Positions 26,701-36,053 of a stretch of 64,000 nt of DNA are shown here, piece after piece. A program made the position numbers and the translations under genes. Position 1 is the stretch's first letter. The number at the start of each line of letters is the position of its first letter. Under the pieces are notes generated by a model. The model saw only the letters and a list, made by a program, of their open reading frames with translations, was not told where the DNA came from and did not search any database. The DNA lies in the NCBI RefSeq assembly GCF_017916255.1, contig NZ_CP072827.1, forward strand, positions 62,001 through 126,000, read 5' to 3'. The DNA comes from Streptomyces mobaraensis NBRC 13819 = DSM 40847 (GTDB taxonomy: Bacteria; Actinomycetota; Actinomycetes; Streptomycetales; Streptomycetaceae).

Positions 26701-29700
26701 GGGCGCGTTCGGTGAGGAGGAGGGCGGCTTCGGCGCGCCGTACGAGGTGGACGAGCCGTTCGGCGGGCAGTTCGGGGTCCAGGGGCAGGTACGCCGCCCC
26801 CGACTCCAGGACGCCCAGCGCGGCGACGGCCTGCCGCCACCCCTTGCGGGCGACCACCGGGACCAGGCGGCCGGGGCGGGCGCCGAGGCGGCGCAGCGTG
26901 CGGCCGACGCGCCGGGCGTGCTCGGTCAGTCGCCGGTAGGTCATCCGGGTGTCGCCGTCGACCAGGGCGGTCAGGTCGGCGTGGCGCCGGGCCGCGTCGC
27001 CGACGGCCTCGTGCAGCAGGCGGGCGGGCAGGGGCGCCTCGGTCGCGGCGGTGCGCCGGCGCACGGCCGCCTGGGCGGTGGGCAGCGGCGGCGTGCCGGG
27101 CCGCCGCCAGGCTTCGGGGCTCCGGGCCAGGCGGGTCAGCGAGGCGGTGTAGGCGGCGAACATGGCGTCCAGGGCGCCCGGGGCGAACAGGTCTTCCACG
27201 GCGTCCCAGTTGAATACCAACTCCCCTCGTTCTTCGGCGACTTGATGGTCGAGATGGACCTGCGGGGTCTGGCTGACGCCGTAGACGGGCTCTCCGAGCG
27301 CCCATCCCTCTCCCCCGTCCGCGTCCTCGGCCGCGGTCTCGCCGACAGGCAGGTCGGAGGTGAAGACGACGGGTGTGAGCAGACCGGGTCGGGCGTCGTG
27401 GCGCAGCGCCCGTTCCCGTGTCACCGTCACGCCGCCGACGGCCAGGTGGTCGAGGTCCTGCCACAGGCGGCGCTGGAGGGCGCGGGCCCGGTCGGTGAAG
27501 TCGCCGGGCCGGCTGTGGTCGACCTCCAGCAGGCTGAGCGAGGTGAAGTCGCCGACGATCCGCCCGAGGTCCGGGTGGAGCGGCGGGCGGTCGAAGACCG
27601 TCAGCATCAGCGAGTAGCGCGGCCGGCCGCTCCACGCGGTGATCACCTCGGCGAACGCCGCCAGCAGTACGCCGGAGGGGCTGAGCCCGGCGCGGCGGGC
27701 CCGGTCCTTGACCGCCGTCCAGGAGGCCGCGTCCAGCCGGCCGGAGCGGCGGGTGAAGCGCGGGGTGCCGAGGGTCTCGGGCGCGACGGCCAGGGGCAGC
27801 TCGGGGCCGGGCGGCAGCTCGGGCAGGCGTTCGCGCCAGTACCGCTCCGCCGCCGCGTACTCGGCGGTTCCGCGGAGCGCCTCCTGATGGAGGACGTGGT
27901 CCCGGAAGTCCGCCGTCAGGGGCGGGAAGCGGCGTGCGGGGTCGGCGTAACGGGCCGCGAGTTCGGCCAGGACGAGGCCGAAGCTGTGGGCGTCGCAGAT
28001 CAGCGCGTCCACCCCCACGTGGACGAGGGCGTCCGTGGGGCCGAGGGAGACGCGGACGTCGAACAGGGGCCAGCGGTCGGCGGGCACCACCTGGTGGGAC
28101 ATCTCCTCGCGCAGCGCGGCGCGTCGGCGCTGCCGCGCGGGCTCGTCCAGGTCGCGCAGGTCGTGCACGGCCACGTCGTACGGGGGGACGTCGGTGAGCA
28201 CCTGCTGGAGCCCGTCGGGACGGATCACGGCGCGCAGCATGGGGTGCCGGGCGATCACCCCGCGCAGCGCGCCGGTGAACCGTGCGACGTCGATCCGCGG
28301 GGCCTCGATCTCCAGGTAGGCGTGGGTGGAGACGCCGCCGAGGGCGAACCCGCCCTCGCGTCCCACGTAGTAGGCCCGCTGGACGTCGGTGAGCGGGAAC
28401 GGCTCGTGCCGGGCGCCGGGGTCGGTGACGAACGGGGTGTGCTCGGGGGCGGTGCCGGGCCGGGCGGCGTCGGTCCGGGCGGCGAGCGCGGCGACGGTGG
28501 GGGCCGCGAAGACGTCGCTCAGCCCGATCCGGACGCCGCGGCGGGCGCGGAGTTCCGCCGCGACGCGGGCGGCGAGGAGGGAGTGCCCGCCGAGGAGGAA
28601 GAAGTCGTCGTGCGCGCCGACCGGCCCCTCCAGGCCGAGCACCCCGGCGAAGACGTCGGCGACCGTGCGCTCGGTGGGGGTGCGGGGGGCGGTCGGGGCG
28701 GGGCGCCCGGCCCGGGGGTCGGGGGCGGGCAGCCGCGCGTGGTCGGTCTTGCCGTGCGCGGTCACCGGCAGCTCGTCCAGGACGGTGACGGCGGTGGGCA
28801 CGAGGTGGGCAGGGAGCGTGCGGCGCAGGAAGGCGGTCAGCTCGGTCTGGGGGGAGCCGGCGGCGAACGGGCCGGGAGCGAGCCGCACGTACGCCCACAG
28901 GCCGGTGGCGTCGGGGTTCGCCGTGACGGCGGCGGCCCGTACGGCCGGGTGGGCCAGCAGGGCGTGTTCGACCTCGCCGGGCTCGGCGCGCTGGCCGCGG
29001 ATCTGCACCTGCCGGTCCACGCGCCCCAGGAGTTCCAGCCGGCCGTCGGCCCGCAGCCGGGCCCTGTCACCGGTACGGAACATCCGGGCGCCGGGCCCGC
29101 CGTCGGGATCCGGCGGGAACGCCGCGGCGGTCTCGGCCGGACGGGCGTGGTAGCCGCGGGCCACGCACGCGCCCCCGGCGTACAGCTCGCCGGGCATCAG
29201 CGCGGGCAGCGGGCGCAGGTCCGGGCCGCGGACGAGGGCGCTGACGCCGGTGATGGGCGTGCCGATCGGGGACCGCTCCGGGAGCGCGGTCCCGGGCGCC
29301 GGGTCGATGCGGGCCGCGGTGGCGTCGGCGGCGGTCTCGGAGGAGCCGTACAGGTTCAGCAGGGTGCGGCCGGGCAGGCGGTCGTGGAACCGCCGGGCGA
29401 GCGCGGGCGGCAGGGGCTCGCCGCTGGTGATCCAGGTGCGGAGGCAGGCCAGGCGGGTGCCGAGGTCCGTCGCGCGGGCGGACTCGTCCAGGAGCATGGT
29501 CAGCAGCGACGGGACCGTCACCATCCGGCTCACCCGGTGCCGTTCCAGCGCCACCGTCAGCAGGGCCGGGTCGCGCGCCTCGTCGGTCGGCAGGAGGACG
29601 AGGGGGACGCCGGCGGCCAGGGGGCCGAAGAGTTCCCAGACCGCGTCGACGAAGCCGGGCGCGGTGCGGGCGACGGCCACGTCGCCGGTCCGGAACGGGT

Positions 29701-31663
29701 ACGCGGTGCTCATCCAGTCGACGCGGTTGACCGCGCCCCGGTGGGTGCCGAGGACGCCCTTGGGGGTGCCGGTGGATCCGGAGGTGTGGAGGAGGTAGGC
29801 GAGGTTGTCGGGGTGGACGGGGAGGTTGAGGTCATGGCCGGCGTGGGCGGTGATCTCGGCGGACCGGTCGTGCAGATACGCGGGGGTGAGGACCACGGCG
29901 GGGCGGGCGTCGGCGAGGACGCGGGCCAGCCGTTCCTCGGGGAGGGCGGGGTCGAGGGGTACGTACGCGGCGCCGGCCTTGAGGACGGCGAGGGTGGCGG
30001 TCACCGCGTCGGTGCCGCGGGGCAGGCGCAGCGCCACCCGGTCCTCGGTACGCACGCCGACCGCGCGCAGGTGGCGGGCGAGCCGGTTGGCGCGGGTGTT
30101 GAGGGTCCGGTAGGTGACGCGGTGGCCGCCGTCGACGAGGGCGACCGCGTCGGGGCTCTTCGCGGCGCGGGACTCGAACAGGGCGTGCAGCGTCGTGGCG
30201 CCGGCCGTGCGGGCCGGGGCCGCGGGGGCCGGCGGGGCGGGCAGCTCGGCACAGGGCAGGGTGGGGTCGGCGGCGGCCTGGTCGAGGACGGCGTGCACGT
30301 GGTCGGCGAGGAGCCGGACCGTGGCCGCGTCGAACAGGTCCCGGTCGTACTGGAAGGCGATCTGCACGCCTTCCGGCCGTTCGCGCACCTCGACGACGAG
30401 GTCGAACTGGGCGGTGCCCAGGTCGACGTCCTCGACGCTCGCGTCGAGTCCGGGCAGGGTGATCGCGGGGGCGGGCTGCTGGGCGACGCAGACCACGCCG
30501 ACCGGCGGGTCGGCGGGGGCGGTGCCGTCGGCGCGCAGCAGCTCCAGGGCCTTCTCCAGCGGCAGTTCCTGGTGGGCGTACGCCTCCACCAGCCGGCCGC
30601 GGACCCGCCGCCACAGCTCGGCGAAGGAGGTCCGGCCGCCGGTCTCGAAGGGCAGCAGCAGGACGTTGACGAAGTAGCCGATGAGCGGCTCGAGTTCGGG
30701 GCGGGTGCGGCCGGCGACGAGGGTGCCGACGGCGAGCCGGTCCCGGCCGCCGGTGCCACGCAGGACGACCAGGAGCGCGGAGAGCACGAGCATGAACAGC
30801 GACCCGCCCTCGCGGCGGCGCAGGTCGGCGAGCCGGCCGGTCAGCTCCGGCGAGAGCAGCAGGGCGTGGTTGGCGCCCTCGCCGCGCCGGGCGGCGGGGC
30901 GGGGGCGGTCGGTGGGCAGGTCCGTCCTGGGCAGGTCGCGTACGGCGGTGCGCCAGTAGTCCTCCAGGGCCCGCAGTTCGGGCCCGGTCAGCCGCTCGCG
31001 CTGCCAGTGCGCGTAGTCGCCGTACTGGACCGGCGGGGCGGGCCGCCGGTCGGGGCGTCCGGCGCGCAGTTCCCGGTAGCCGGTGGCGAGTTCGGTCACG
31101 AGGACGCCGTTGGACCAGCCGTCGGTGACGGCGTGGTGGACGGCCAGCAGGGCGAGGTGGTCGCGGGGGCCGAGCCGGAAGAGGGTCAGCCGCAGCAGCG
31201 GCCCGTGCTCCAGGTCGAAGGGGCGGCGGGCCTCCTCGCGCATCAGCCGCCCGGTGTCGGCGGAGCGTCCGGTGAGGTCGGCCAGGCGCACGGGGACGTC
31301 CGCCGTGGGGTGGACGACCTGGATGAGGTCGTCGCCGTCCAGCCGGAAGGTGGTGCGCAGCACCTCGTGGCGGCGGACGATGCCGCGCAGGGCGCCGCGC
31401 AGCGCGGGGACGGACAGGTCGCCGCGCAGCCGCAGGGCGGTGGCGTAGTTGTAGGCGGTGGGCAGCAGCCCGGTGAGCAGCCACAGGCGTTCCTGGCCGT
31501 AGGAGGCCGGTGCCGCGGTGGCGCCGCGGCGCGGGATGCCGGGGCGGGGGTGCGCGGCGCCGTGCAGCATCTTCTCGAACGCCGCCCGGCGTTCGGGGGA
31601 CAGGGCGGCGATCCGGGCGGTCAGCTCGGCCTCGGAGAGCGTGCCGGGATCGAGGTCAGCCAC
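23765..31663 (-). CDS. blmIV: NRPS: C - A(beta-Ala) - PCP - Cy - A(Cys) - PCP - Cy
   Basis: The protein has about 2632 residues. The first condensation domain has HHAVTDGWS. Adenylation domain 1 (about 500-1000) has the code VDWVISLADK by eye, the beta-alanine code. The PCP Ser lies near 1024 (LGGHSLL). Cyclisation domain 1 has DALICDAHS (near 1224) in place of HHxxxDG. Adenylation domain 2 (about 1520-2020) has the code DLYNLSLIWK, cysteine. The second PCP has LGGTSRVAI (near 2101), and cyclisation domain 2 has DLLIADAHS (near 2299). Two Cy domains but one Cys adenylation domain fit a bithiazole, with Cys also loaded onto BlmIII. The C-terminus is a His/Asp-rich repeat tail. GTG at 31663 overlaps the previous stop by eight bases. 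Confidence 0.96.
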   Translation of the reverse strand: MADLDPGTLSEAELTARIAALSPERRAAFEKMLHGAAHPRPGIPRRGATAAPASYGQERLWLLTGLLPTAYNYATALRLRGDLSVPALRGALRGIVRRHEVLRTTFRLDGDDLIQVVHPTADVPVRLADLTGRSADTGRLMREEARRPFDLEHGPLLRLTLFRLGPRDHLALLAVHHAVTDGWSNGVLVTELATGYRELRAGRPDRRPAPPVQYGDYAHWQRERLTGPELRALEDYWRTAVRDLPRTDLPTDRPRPAARRGEGANHALLLSPELTGRLADLRRREGGSLFMLVLSALLVVLRGTGGRDRLAVGTLVAGRTRPELEPLIGYFVNVLLLPFETGGRTSFAELWRRVRGRLVEAYAHQELPLEKALELLRADGTAPADPPVGVVCVAQQPAPAITLPGLDASVEDVDLGTAQFDLVVEVRERPEGVQIAFQYDRDLFDAATVRLLADHVHAVLDQAAADPTLPCAELPAPPAPAAPARTAGATTLHALFESRAAKSPDAVALVDGGHRVTYRTLNTRANRLARHLRAVGVRTEDRVALRLPRGTDAVTATLAVLKAGAAYVPLDPALPEERLARVLADARPAVVLTPAYLHDRSAEITAHAGHDLNLPVHPDNLAYLLHTSGSTGTPKGVLGTHRGAVNRVDWMSTAYPFRTGDVAVARTAPGFVDAVWELFGPLAAGVPLVLLPTDEARDPALLTVALERHRVSRMVTVPSLLTMLLDESARATDLGTRLACLRTWITSGEPLPPALARRFHDRLPGRTLLNLYGSSETAADATAARIDPAPGTALPERSPIGTPITGVSALVRGPDLRPLPALMPGELYAGGACVARGYHARPAETAAAFPPDPDGGPGARMFRTGDRARLRADGRLELLGRVDRQVQIRGQRAEPGEVEHALLAHPAVRAAAVTANPDATGLWAYVRLAPGPFAAGSPQTELTAFLRRTLPAHLVPTAVTVLDELPVTAHGKTDHARLPAPDPRAGRPAPTAPRTPTERTVADVFAGVLGLEGPVGAHDDFFLLGGHSLLAARVAAELRARRGVRIGLSDVFAAPTVAALAARTDAARPGTAPEHTPFVTDPGARHEPFPLTDVQRAYYVGREGGFALGGVSTHAYLEIEAPRIDVARFTGALRGVIARHPMLRAVIRPDGLQQVLTDVPPYDVAVHDLRDLDEPARQRRRAALREEMSHQVVPADRWPLFDVRVSLGPTDALVHVGVDALICDAHSFGLVLAELAARYADPARRFPPLTADFRDHVLHQEALRGTAEYAAAERYWRERLPELPPGPELPLAVAPETLGTPRFTRRSGRLDAASWTAVKDRARRAGLSPSGVLLAAFAEVITAWSGRPRYSLMLTVFDRPPLHPDLGRIVGDFTSLSLLEVDHSRPGDFTDRARALQRRLWQDLDHLAVGGVTVTRERALRHDARPGLLTPVVFTSDLPVGETAAEDADGGEGWALGEPVYGVSQTPQVHLDHQVAEERGELVFNWDAVEDLFAPGALDAMFAAYTASLTRLARSPEAWRRPGTPPLPTAQAAVRRRTAATEAPLPARLLHEAVGDAARRHADLTALVDGDTRMTYRRLTEHARRVGRTLRRLGARPGRLVPVVARKGWRQAVAALGVLESGAAYLPLDPELPAERLVHLVRRAEAALLLTERALLDTLAVPVGVTVLAVDDDAALDSDGGPLESVQNLTDLAYTIFTSGSTGEPKGVMIDHLGAANTLECVNRRFGTGPGDAVLAVSSPSFDLAVYDLFGVLAAGGTVVVPAHDRRRDPGHWAELIRRERVTLWNSVPALGTLLTEYAEALAPDALRTLRAVLLSGDWIPLGLPDRIRALSAPGATVMSLGGATEASIWSVWYEIGKVHEAWSSIPYGTPMANQRLEVLDEQLRPRPDWVPGELYIGGTGVAKGYWRDPEQTSLRFPVHPGSGQRLYRTGDFARHLPDGTLEFLGRQDDQVKIGGFRVELGEVEAALGRLPDVAAGAVIATGDPRGDRRLVGFAVPAREGGFDAAGLRRQLARRLPAYMVPTTLLPLDRLPLTANGKVDRAALQRLVPGRAPAPAEPATAPPARSRAVPVPGWLADLWCELLDVPEADPDANFFALGGTSRVAITLVTRIEARLAVRVPLARLFDARTLGGLAETIAELSAAAEEEPAPAEPVYAPDPATRHEPFPLTDIQRAYWLGRHRSLSLGGVATHTYLELDVEDLDPGRLQTALRRLIDRHDALRLVVRPDGRQQILGDVPPYVLAHTDLRGRADAEAELARVREHMSHEVRDASRWPLFDVRTHRLDDVRTRLHLSLDLLIADAHSVHVLTGDLLTFYADPDAALPPLGCSFRDYVLAVRAHAEGEPRRRALDHWRARLADLPGPPGLPLRCRPEELTAPRFARLTTGLGPDAWARLRRAAAAAELTPAALICAAFCDVLAQWSDTPRFTLNLTTFHRPALLPGVDDLVGDFTTTTLLGVDGEGDTFRDRARRLQDRIWEDLEHRVVSGVEVLRMLRRERGTHDAVRMPVVFTSTLRAAGPAPRTAPPAWRVRPGYAISQTPQVLLDHQVSESDGRLVCTWDYVADAYPPGLIEAMFGAFEALLASLAGHDDDAGHDDGPGHDDGPGRDDSADHGHSATHDDSAARNDREGGGPE
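23843..23914 (-). repeat. Four 18-base units encoding a GHDD tail in BlmIV
   Basis: Four near-identical 18-base units (consensus gtcgtcgtggccggggcc on the plus strand) encode six-residue steps such as GPGHDD and DAGHDD at the end of BlmIV. Further looser His/Asp steps follow to the C-terminus. The array is in frame. It is the point where BlmIV must meet BlmIII, so it may be a flexible or contact tail. Confidence 0.85.
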
Positions 31664-33563
31664 CGTTGCCGCCTTTCTGCCCGCTGGGGGCGGTGGTGAG
31701 GCCGAACTCGTCGGCCAGTTCGGCGGTGCTCGCGACGAGTTGGAGGAGTTTCTCGCCGCCGGACCGCTGCCCCGGGGGTGCGGCGGCCAGCCGGTCCAGC
31801 AGGGCGCGGACGGCGTGCGGGTCGAAGAAGGGGTCGTCGCCCGCGCCCGGTCCGGCGAGGCGTTCGCGCAGGGCGTCGAGGAGGGTGTCGTCGTCGGCCA
31901 TCGGAGGTGCGAGGAAGCCCTGTTTGCGGCCCTCGGTCACCTCGCGCGGCAGCCGGTGGCGCATGGCGGCCCGCAGCGGGTACTTGCCGGTGCCGTCCTT
32001 GTCGTACCAGGCCGGCGGGGTGTGCCGGACGAGGTCGAAGAGGTGGTGGTCGAAGAGGGGCAGCCGCACCTCGACGGCCTGGGCCGCGTCGAGGCGTTCG
32101 GCGGCGAGCAGGTAGCCGGGCAGCCAGGTCTTGGCGAAGAGGTAGGTGGCCTGGTGCGCCGGGGCGCGCCCGGCGAGCAGGCCGGCGCCGGCGGCGAGCA
32201 GGGGCGCGGCGGCGTCGGCGCGGGCCAGTTCGGCGGCGAAGTCGGGGCGGAGCAGGGCGGCGACGGGCTGGGTGACGGCCAGGTGGCGGTCGACGATCCA
32301 GGAGGGCAGGAAGCCGAGGGTGCCGAGGAGGGTGCGCAGGTACGGCGGCAGGAGCCCGGCCGCGACCAGCCGGGCGTAGCCGCGGTCGGCCTTGTCGCGG
32401 GCGTCGGCGGACAGGCTGAGCGTCAGGTCCTTGCGGAACTGGGGGTAGCCGAGGAACAGTTCGTCCCCGCCCTCCCCGGCGAGGACGGCGGTGAATCCCG
32501 CCTTCTTGATGTGCGCGCTGTGCAGGTACCGGGCGATGCCGTGCGAGTTCTCCTGCACCATCTCGCCGGCGCGGACGACGTCCCGCAGGTGGTCCGCGAA
32601 GTGGGCGCGTTCTGAGGCGACTTCGCGGTGGTCGATGGCCAGGTGGGCGGCGGTGCGCCGGGCGACGGCGCTCTCGTCGAAGGCGGGGTCGTCGAAGCGG
32701 ACGGTGAAGGCGGTGAGCCGGGTGTGGCGGGCGGCGGAGGCGGCGACGGCGGAGGAGTCCAGGCCGCCGCTGAGGTGGCAGGCGAGGGGCACGTCGGCGA
32801 CGGTACGCAGCCGTACGGCCTCGTCGGTCCGTTCGCGTACCGCGTCCAGGTGGTCGTCCAGGCTTCCCCGGGCGGCGAGTTCGCCGGCGGGCGGGTATTC
32901 GAGGTCCCAGTAGGGGGTGACGCGGGTGCCGTGGGCGTCGGCGGTGAGGTGGCAGCCGGGCGGGAGCTGCCGGATGCCGGCGAAGAGGGTGCGGTCGGGG
33001 GGCAGGCCGAGCTGCAGGTGCGCGGCGAAGGCGGCGGTGTCCCAGCGGGCGGGGGCGCCGCAGGAGAGCAGGGCCCTGATCGTCGAGGCGACGTAGAGCC
33101 GCCCGTCGCGCTCGGTGTAGTAGAGGGGTTTGACGCCGAACCGGTCGCGGGCGGCGAAGAGGGTGGCGCGGCGTTCGTCCCAGAGGACGAAGGCGAACTC
33201 GCCGCGCAGCCGCTCCAGTGCCCGCCGGCCGTCCCGCAGGTACAGGTGGAGGGCGATCTCGCTGTCGCTGCCGGTGCGGAACCGGCAGCCGGCGGCGCGC
33301 AGTTCCGCGCGGATCTCCCGGTAGCCGTAGAACTCGCCGTTGACGACGAGCCGGACGGTGCCGTCCGGGCCGGCGACCGGCTGGCGTCCGGCGGCGGGGG
33401 CGATCACGGCGAGCCGGGTGTGGCCGAGGGCGGCCCGGCCGGTGGGCGAGACCCAGGTGCCTTCGCCGTCGGGGCCGCGCGGGCGCAGGTCGGCCATCGG
33501 CGCGGTGAGTTCACCGCCGTCGAGTCCGCCGTCGGCGGAGCGGATCGCCACGATGCCGCACAC
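31656..33563 (-). CDS. Glutamine-dependent asparagine synthetase-like amidotransferase
   Basis: The 635-residue protein has a class II glutamine amidotransferase domain starting with the nucleophile Cys2 (VCGIVAIRS), then an ATP-binding synthetase domain with the PP-loop LSGGLDSSAV near residue 264. It would hydrolyse glutamine and pass ammonia to an AMP-activated carboxylate. In the bleomycin cluster an asparagine synthetase homologue is thought to supply asparagine or to form the carboxamide of the beta-aminoalaninamide end; the sequence cannot distinguish these. GTG at 33563 lies five bases after the blmF stop, and its own stop overlaps the blmIV start. Confidence 0.94.
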   Translation of the reverse strand: MCGIVAIRSADGGLDGGELTAPMADLRPRGPDGEGTWVSPTGRAALGHTRLAVIAPAAGRQPVAGPDGTVRLVVNGEFYGYREIRAELRAAGCRFRTGSDSEIALHLYLRDGRRALERLRGEFAFVLWDERRATLFAARDRFGVKPLYYTERDGRLYVASTIRALLSCGAPARWDTAAFAAHLQLGLPPDRTLFAGIRQLPPGCHLTADAHGTRVTPYWDLEYPPAGELAARGSLDDHLDAVRERTDEAVRLRTVADVPLACHLSGGLDSSAVAASAARHTRLTAFTVRFDDPAFDESAVARRTAAHLAIDHREVASERAHFADHLRDVVRAGEMVQENSHGIARYLHSAHIKKAGFTAVLAGEGGDELFLGYPQFRKDLTLSLSADARDKADRGYARLVAAGLLPPYLRTLLGTLGFLPSWIVDRHLAVTQPVAALLRPDFAAELARADAAAPLLAAGAGLLAGRAPAHQATYLFAKTWLPGYLLAAERLDAAQAVEVRLPLFDHHLFDLVRHTPPAWYDKDGTGKYPLRAAMRHRLPREVTEGRKQGFLAPPMADDDTLLDALRERLAGPGAGDDPFFDPHAVRALLDRLAAAPPGQRSGGEKLLQLVASTAELADEFGLTTAPSGQKGGNGG

Positions 33564-33568
33564 GGGCC

Positions 33569-35083
33569 TCACTCCCCCGGTGCCGGGCGCGGCACCACGA
33601 AGGTGAGGGCGGCCAGGGGTTCGGTGCCGTCGTTGCGCAGGGTGCTCGGTGCGGCGGTGTCGTGGACCAGGCACTGTCCCGTGCCCCAGGGCACCGGGCC
33701 GTCGCCGACGCGGAGTTGCGCGGCGTCCGGCACGCGCAGTCCGAACAGGACGCGGAGGCCGGCGTCGGAGCCGGATGCGGGGTCGGCGGTGGCGGCGGGG
33801 TGGTGGTGGGACGCGCCGGGCGGGACGACGAGGAGGTCGGCGCGGCCGGAGTCGAGGGTGGCCTCGGGGATCGAGGCGAGCAGGGCGGTGGCCAGCGGGT
33901 GGGTGCGGTAGGCGGCGGCGGTCCAGGAGCCGTCGGCGAAGAGCACGGCTCCGGCGGCCGGGCCCGGCGCGTCGTCGAGTTCCGCGAGCAGCTTGGCGTG
34001 GGACTCGCGCAGGAGGCCGGTGAACCAGAAGGTCTCCGCGTCGTGAACGGCGTGGTCGGCATGGTCGGCGTGGTCGGCGTCCGGGGTGTTCCCTGCCCGG
34101 GCGATGACGGCCCGCAGCCTGTCCGTCTCCGCCTCGCGGTCCGGCTCGGTGCGCAGGAACAGGGCGTGGTCGGCGAAGGACTTCTCCCGTGTCATCCGGT
34201 GCCGCTGGTAGGTGGCGTCGAAGGGTGCCTTGTAGTCCTGGTAGTGCCGGTGTTCGACGAGGACGCCGGGGACGGGGTAGAGCCGGTGCAGCCGGTCGGC
34301 GATGTCGAAGACCCACTTCTCGACCTCCCACTGCTGGAAGATCGTCGGGGTGAAGTAGCCGAGGGTGCCGTACCAGGGCCGTGTCACCATCGGGAAGTCG
34401 CAGCCGCCCTCGGGGTACTGGCCGTCGTCGAAGTACAGGCACAGGACGCCGTCGGGGTGCAGGGCGCTCAGTTCGGTGACGCGGGCGTCGAGGGCGGTGT
34501 CCCAGCCGTAGTCGATGTAGAGCTGGTCGTCGTTGGCCATCATCAGCACGTCGCCGGCCGCGTTCCGGGCCAGGTGGTTCCAGGCATGGGGTACGCCGAC
34601 GGGGGCGCCGACGTGCAGGGCGCACCGGCCGATCCGTCCGTAGCGCCACCGGGCGTGCTCGAACAGCTCGTGGTAGGCAGGGAGTTGGGGGTCGTCGTCG
34701 TCGACGTAGAAGAGGGCCTCGATCCGGCCGGGCGCGGCGGCGGTGCGGGCGACGCTGTCGAGGAAGCGTTCGACGTTGCCGACGCGTTCGCGGGTCGGGC
34801 ACAGCAGCGACAGGGTCCGGGGCGGGGTGGCCGTGTGGTGGGCGGCGGAGAACGGGTAGCGCAGCCGGGAGAGCCCGCGGCGGGGGGCGAGCCGCAGCGC
34901 GTGGTCCACGGCCTGGCGGGCGCGGAGGCTGGTGTTGACGACGGACACCACCCAGGCGTTCTCCCCGCCGGAGGCCCGCAGCGCCCGGGTGGCGACGTCC
35001 TGCAGCTCGCGGCCCCGGAAGCGCGCGGCGTGCCCGAGCAGCAGCCGGCCGAGGTCCTTCACCGGTGTGCGGTGCTCAGGCAT
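33569..35083 (-). CDS. blmF: GT2-like glycosyltransferase with hydroxylase-like C-terminus
   Basis: The 504-residue protein's residues 90-330 look like a family 2 glycosyltransferase: TLSLLCPTRERVGNVERFLD, an acidic FYVDDDDPQLP loop and MMANDDQLYIDYGWD for nucleotide-sugar and metal binding. Residues 355-504 resemble a beta-hydroxylase or cupin-like part, with PPGASHHHPAA and a final beta strand region. The known BlmF is described as a glycosyltransferase/beta-hydroxylase. It likely works with BlmE to build the disaccharide. A short HADHADHAVHD tract marks the domain border. ATG at 35083 overlaps the blmG stop by eight bases. Confidence 0.92.
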   Translation of the reverse strand: MPEHRTPVKDLGRLLLGHAARFRGRELQDVATRALRASGGENAWVVSVVNTSLRARQAVDHALRLAPRRGLSRLRYPFSAAHHTATPPRTLSLLCPTRERVGNVERFLDSVARTAAAPGRIEALFYVDDDDPQLPAYHELFEHARWRYGRIGRCALHVGAPVGVPHAWNHLARNAAGDVLMMANDDQLYIDYGWDTALDARVTELSALHPDGVLCLYFDDGQYPEGGCDFPMVTRPWYGTLGYFTPTIFQQWEVEKWVFDIADRLHRLYPVPGVLVEHRHYQDYKAPFDATYQRHRMTREKSFADHALFLRTEPDREAETDRLRAVIARAGNTPDADHADHADHAVHDAETFWFTGLLRESHAKLLAELDDAPGPAAGAVLFADGSWTAAAYRTHPLATALLASIPEATLDSGRADLLVVPPGASHHHPAATADPASGSDAGLRVLFGLRVPDAAQLRVGDGPVPWGTGQCLVHDTAAPSTLRNDGTEPLAALTFVVPRPAPGE

Positions 35084-36053
35084 CGGCCCTCCCGGCCTCG
35101 GCGAGGACCTGGCGCTCGATCCACGGGTAGGTGCGCTCCAGGCCGGCCGCGAGGGACGTCTCCGGTGCCCAGCCGAGCAGTTCGCGGCAGCGGGTGTTGT
35201 CCGAGACGCGCCCGCGGGGCCCGACCGGGCGGTCGGGGGCGAAGGCGCAGCGCACCTTCTTCCCGGCGACCCCGGCGATCCGCTCGACGAGCGACGCGAT
35301 GTCGACGCGCTCCTCGGAGCCGATGTTGACCGGTTCCGCCACGTCGGAGCGGGCGAGCCGGATCAGCCCTTCGACACAGTCGTCGACGTAACAGTAGGAG
35401 CGGGTCTGCGTCCCGTCCCCCCAGACCTCTATCTCCCCCTCGTCGCCGGGTATCCGGGCGACCTTGTCGCAGAGCATCGACAGGGACTTCGCGCGGGGCC
35501 CGGTGTACGTGCCGAGGGGGCCGTAGATGGCGTGCAGCCGGGCTGCCTTGATGTCCATGCCGTGGCTGCGGCGGTAGGCGCCGCACAGGATTTCCGTGGT
35601 CAGCTTCTCCCAGCCGTACTCCATGTCGGGTTCCGCGGGGAAGACCGGGTCCTCGGCCAGCGGCGCGGCGTCGGGCTCGCGCTGCAGGGACGCGGGGTAG
35701 ACGCAGGCCGAGGAGGTGTAGACGGTGGTGCGCACGCCGGCGGCCCGGCATGCCTCGATGGTGTGGGTGGAGATCAGCAGGTTGTCGTGGAGGATCTCGG
35801 CGGGCGCGGTGTGGGTCCAGCCGATGCCTCCCATGTTGGCCGCGAGCGCGAAGACGGTGTCCGCGCCGGTGACGGCCCGCGCGGCCTGCGCCGCGTCGCG
35901 CAGATCGGCGATGACGAACTCCTGGGCCTCGCCGGGGCCGTAGCGCGGCGGCACCAGGTCCACGCCGCGGACCCGGTGCCCGTCCCGGACGAGGCGGCGT
36001 ACGAGGTGGGAGCCGATGAAGCCGCCGGCTCCGGTCACCACGGTCCATGTCAC
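35076..36053 (-). CDS. blmG: NAD-dependent sugar epimerase (GDP-mannose 3,5-epimerase-like)
   Basis: The 325-residue extended short-chain dehydrogenase/reductase has the NAD-binding TGAGGFIGSHLV at the N-terminus, TSSACVYPAS with the catalytic Ser region, and the YxxxK pair in MEYGWEKLTTE. The arrangement is close to GDP-mannose 3,5-epimerase, which inverts two centres. That is the chemistry needed to convert a mannose-type nucleotide sugar into the L-gulose unit of bleomycin. GTG at 36053 overlaps the blmV stop (GTGA). Length agrees with published BlmG. Confidence 0.95.
   Translation of the reverse strand: MTWTVVTGAGGFIGSHLVRRLVRDGHRVRGVDLVPPRYGPGEAQEFVIADLRDAAQAARAVTGADTVFALAANMGGIGWTHTAPAEILHDNLLISTHTIEACRAAGVRTTVYTSSACVYPASLQREPDAAPLAEDPVFPAEPDMEYGWEKLTTEILCGAYRRSHGMDIKAARLHAIYGPLGTYTGPRAKSLSMLCDKVARIPGDEGEIEVWGDGTQTRSYCYVDDCVEGLIRLARSDVAEPVNIGSEERVDIASLVERIAGVAGKKVRCAFAPDRPVGPRGRVSDNTRCRELLGWAPETSLAAGLERTYPWIERQVLAEAGRADA

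Noticed and set aside
23687..31699. A 2670-residue plus-strand open frame opposite blmIV
   Set aside because: It is the antisense shadow of a high-GC coding region. It is Gly/Val/Gln-rich without domains, while the minus strand carries complete NRPS motifs.
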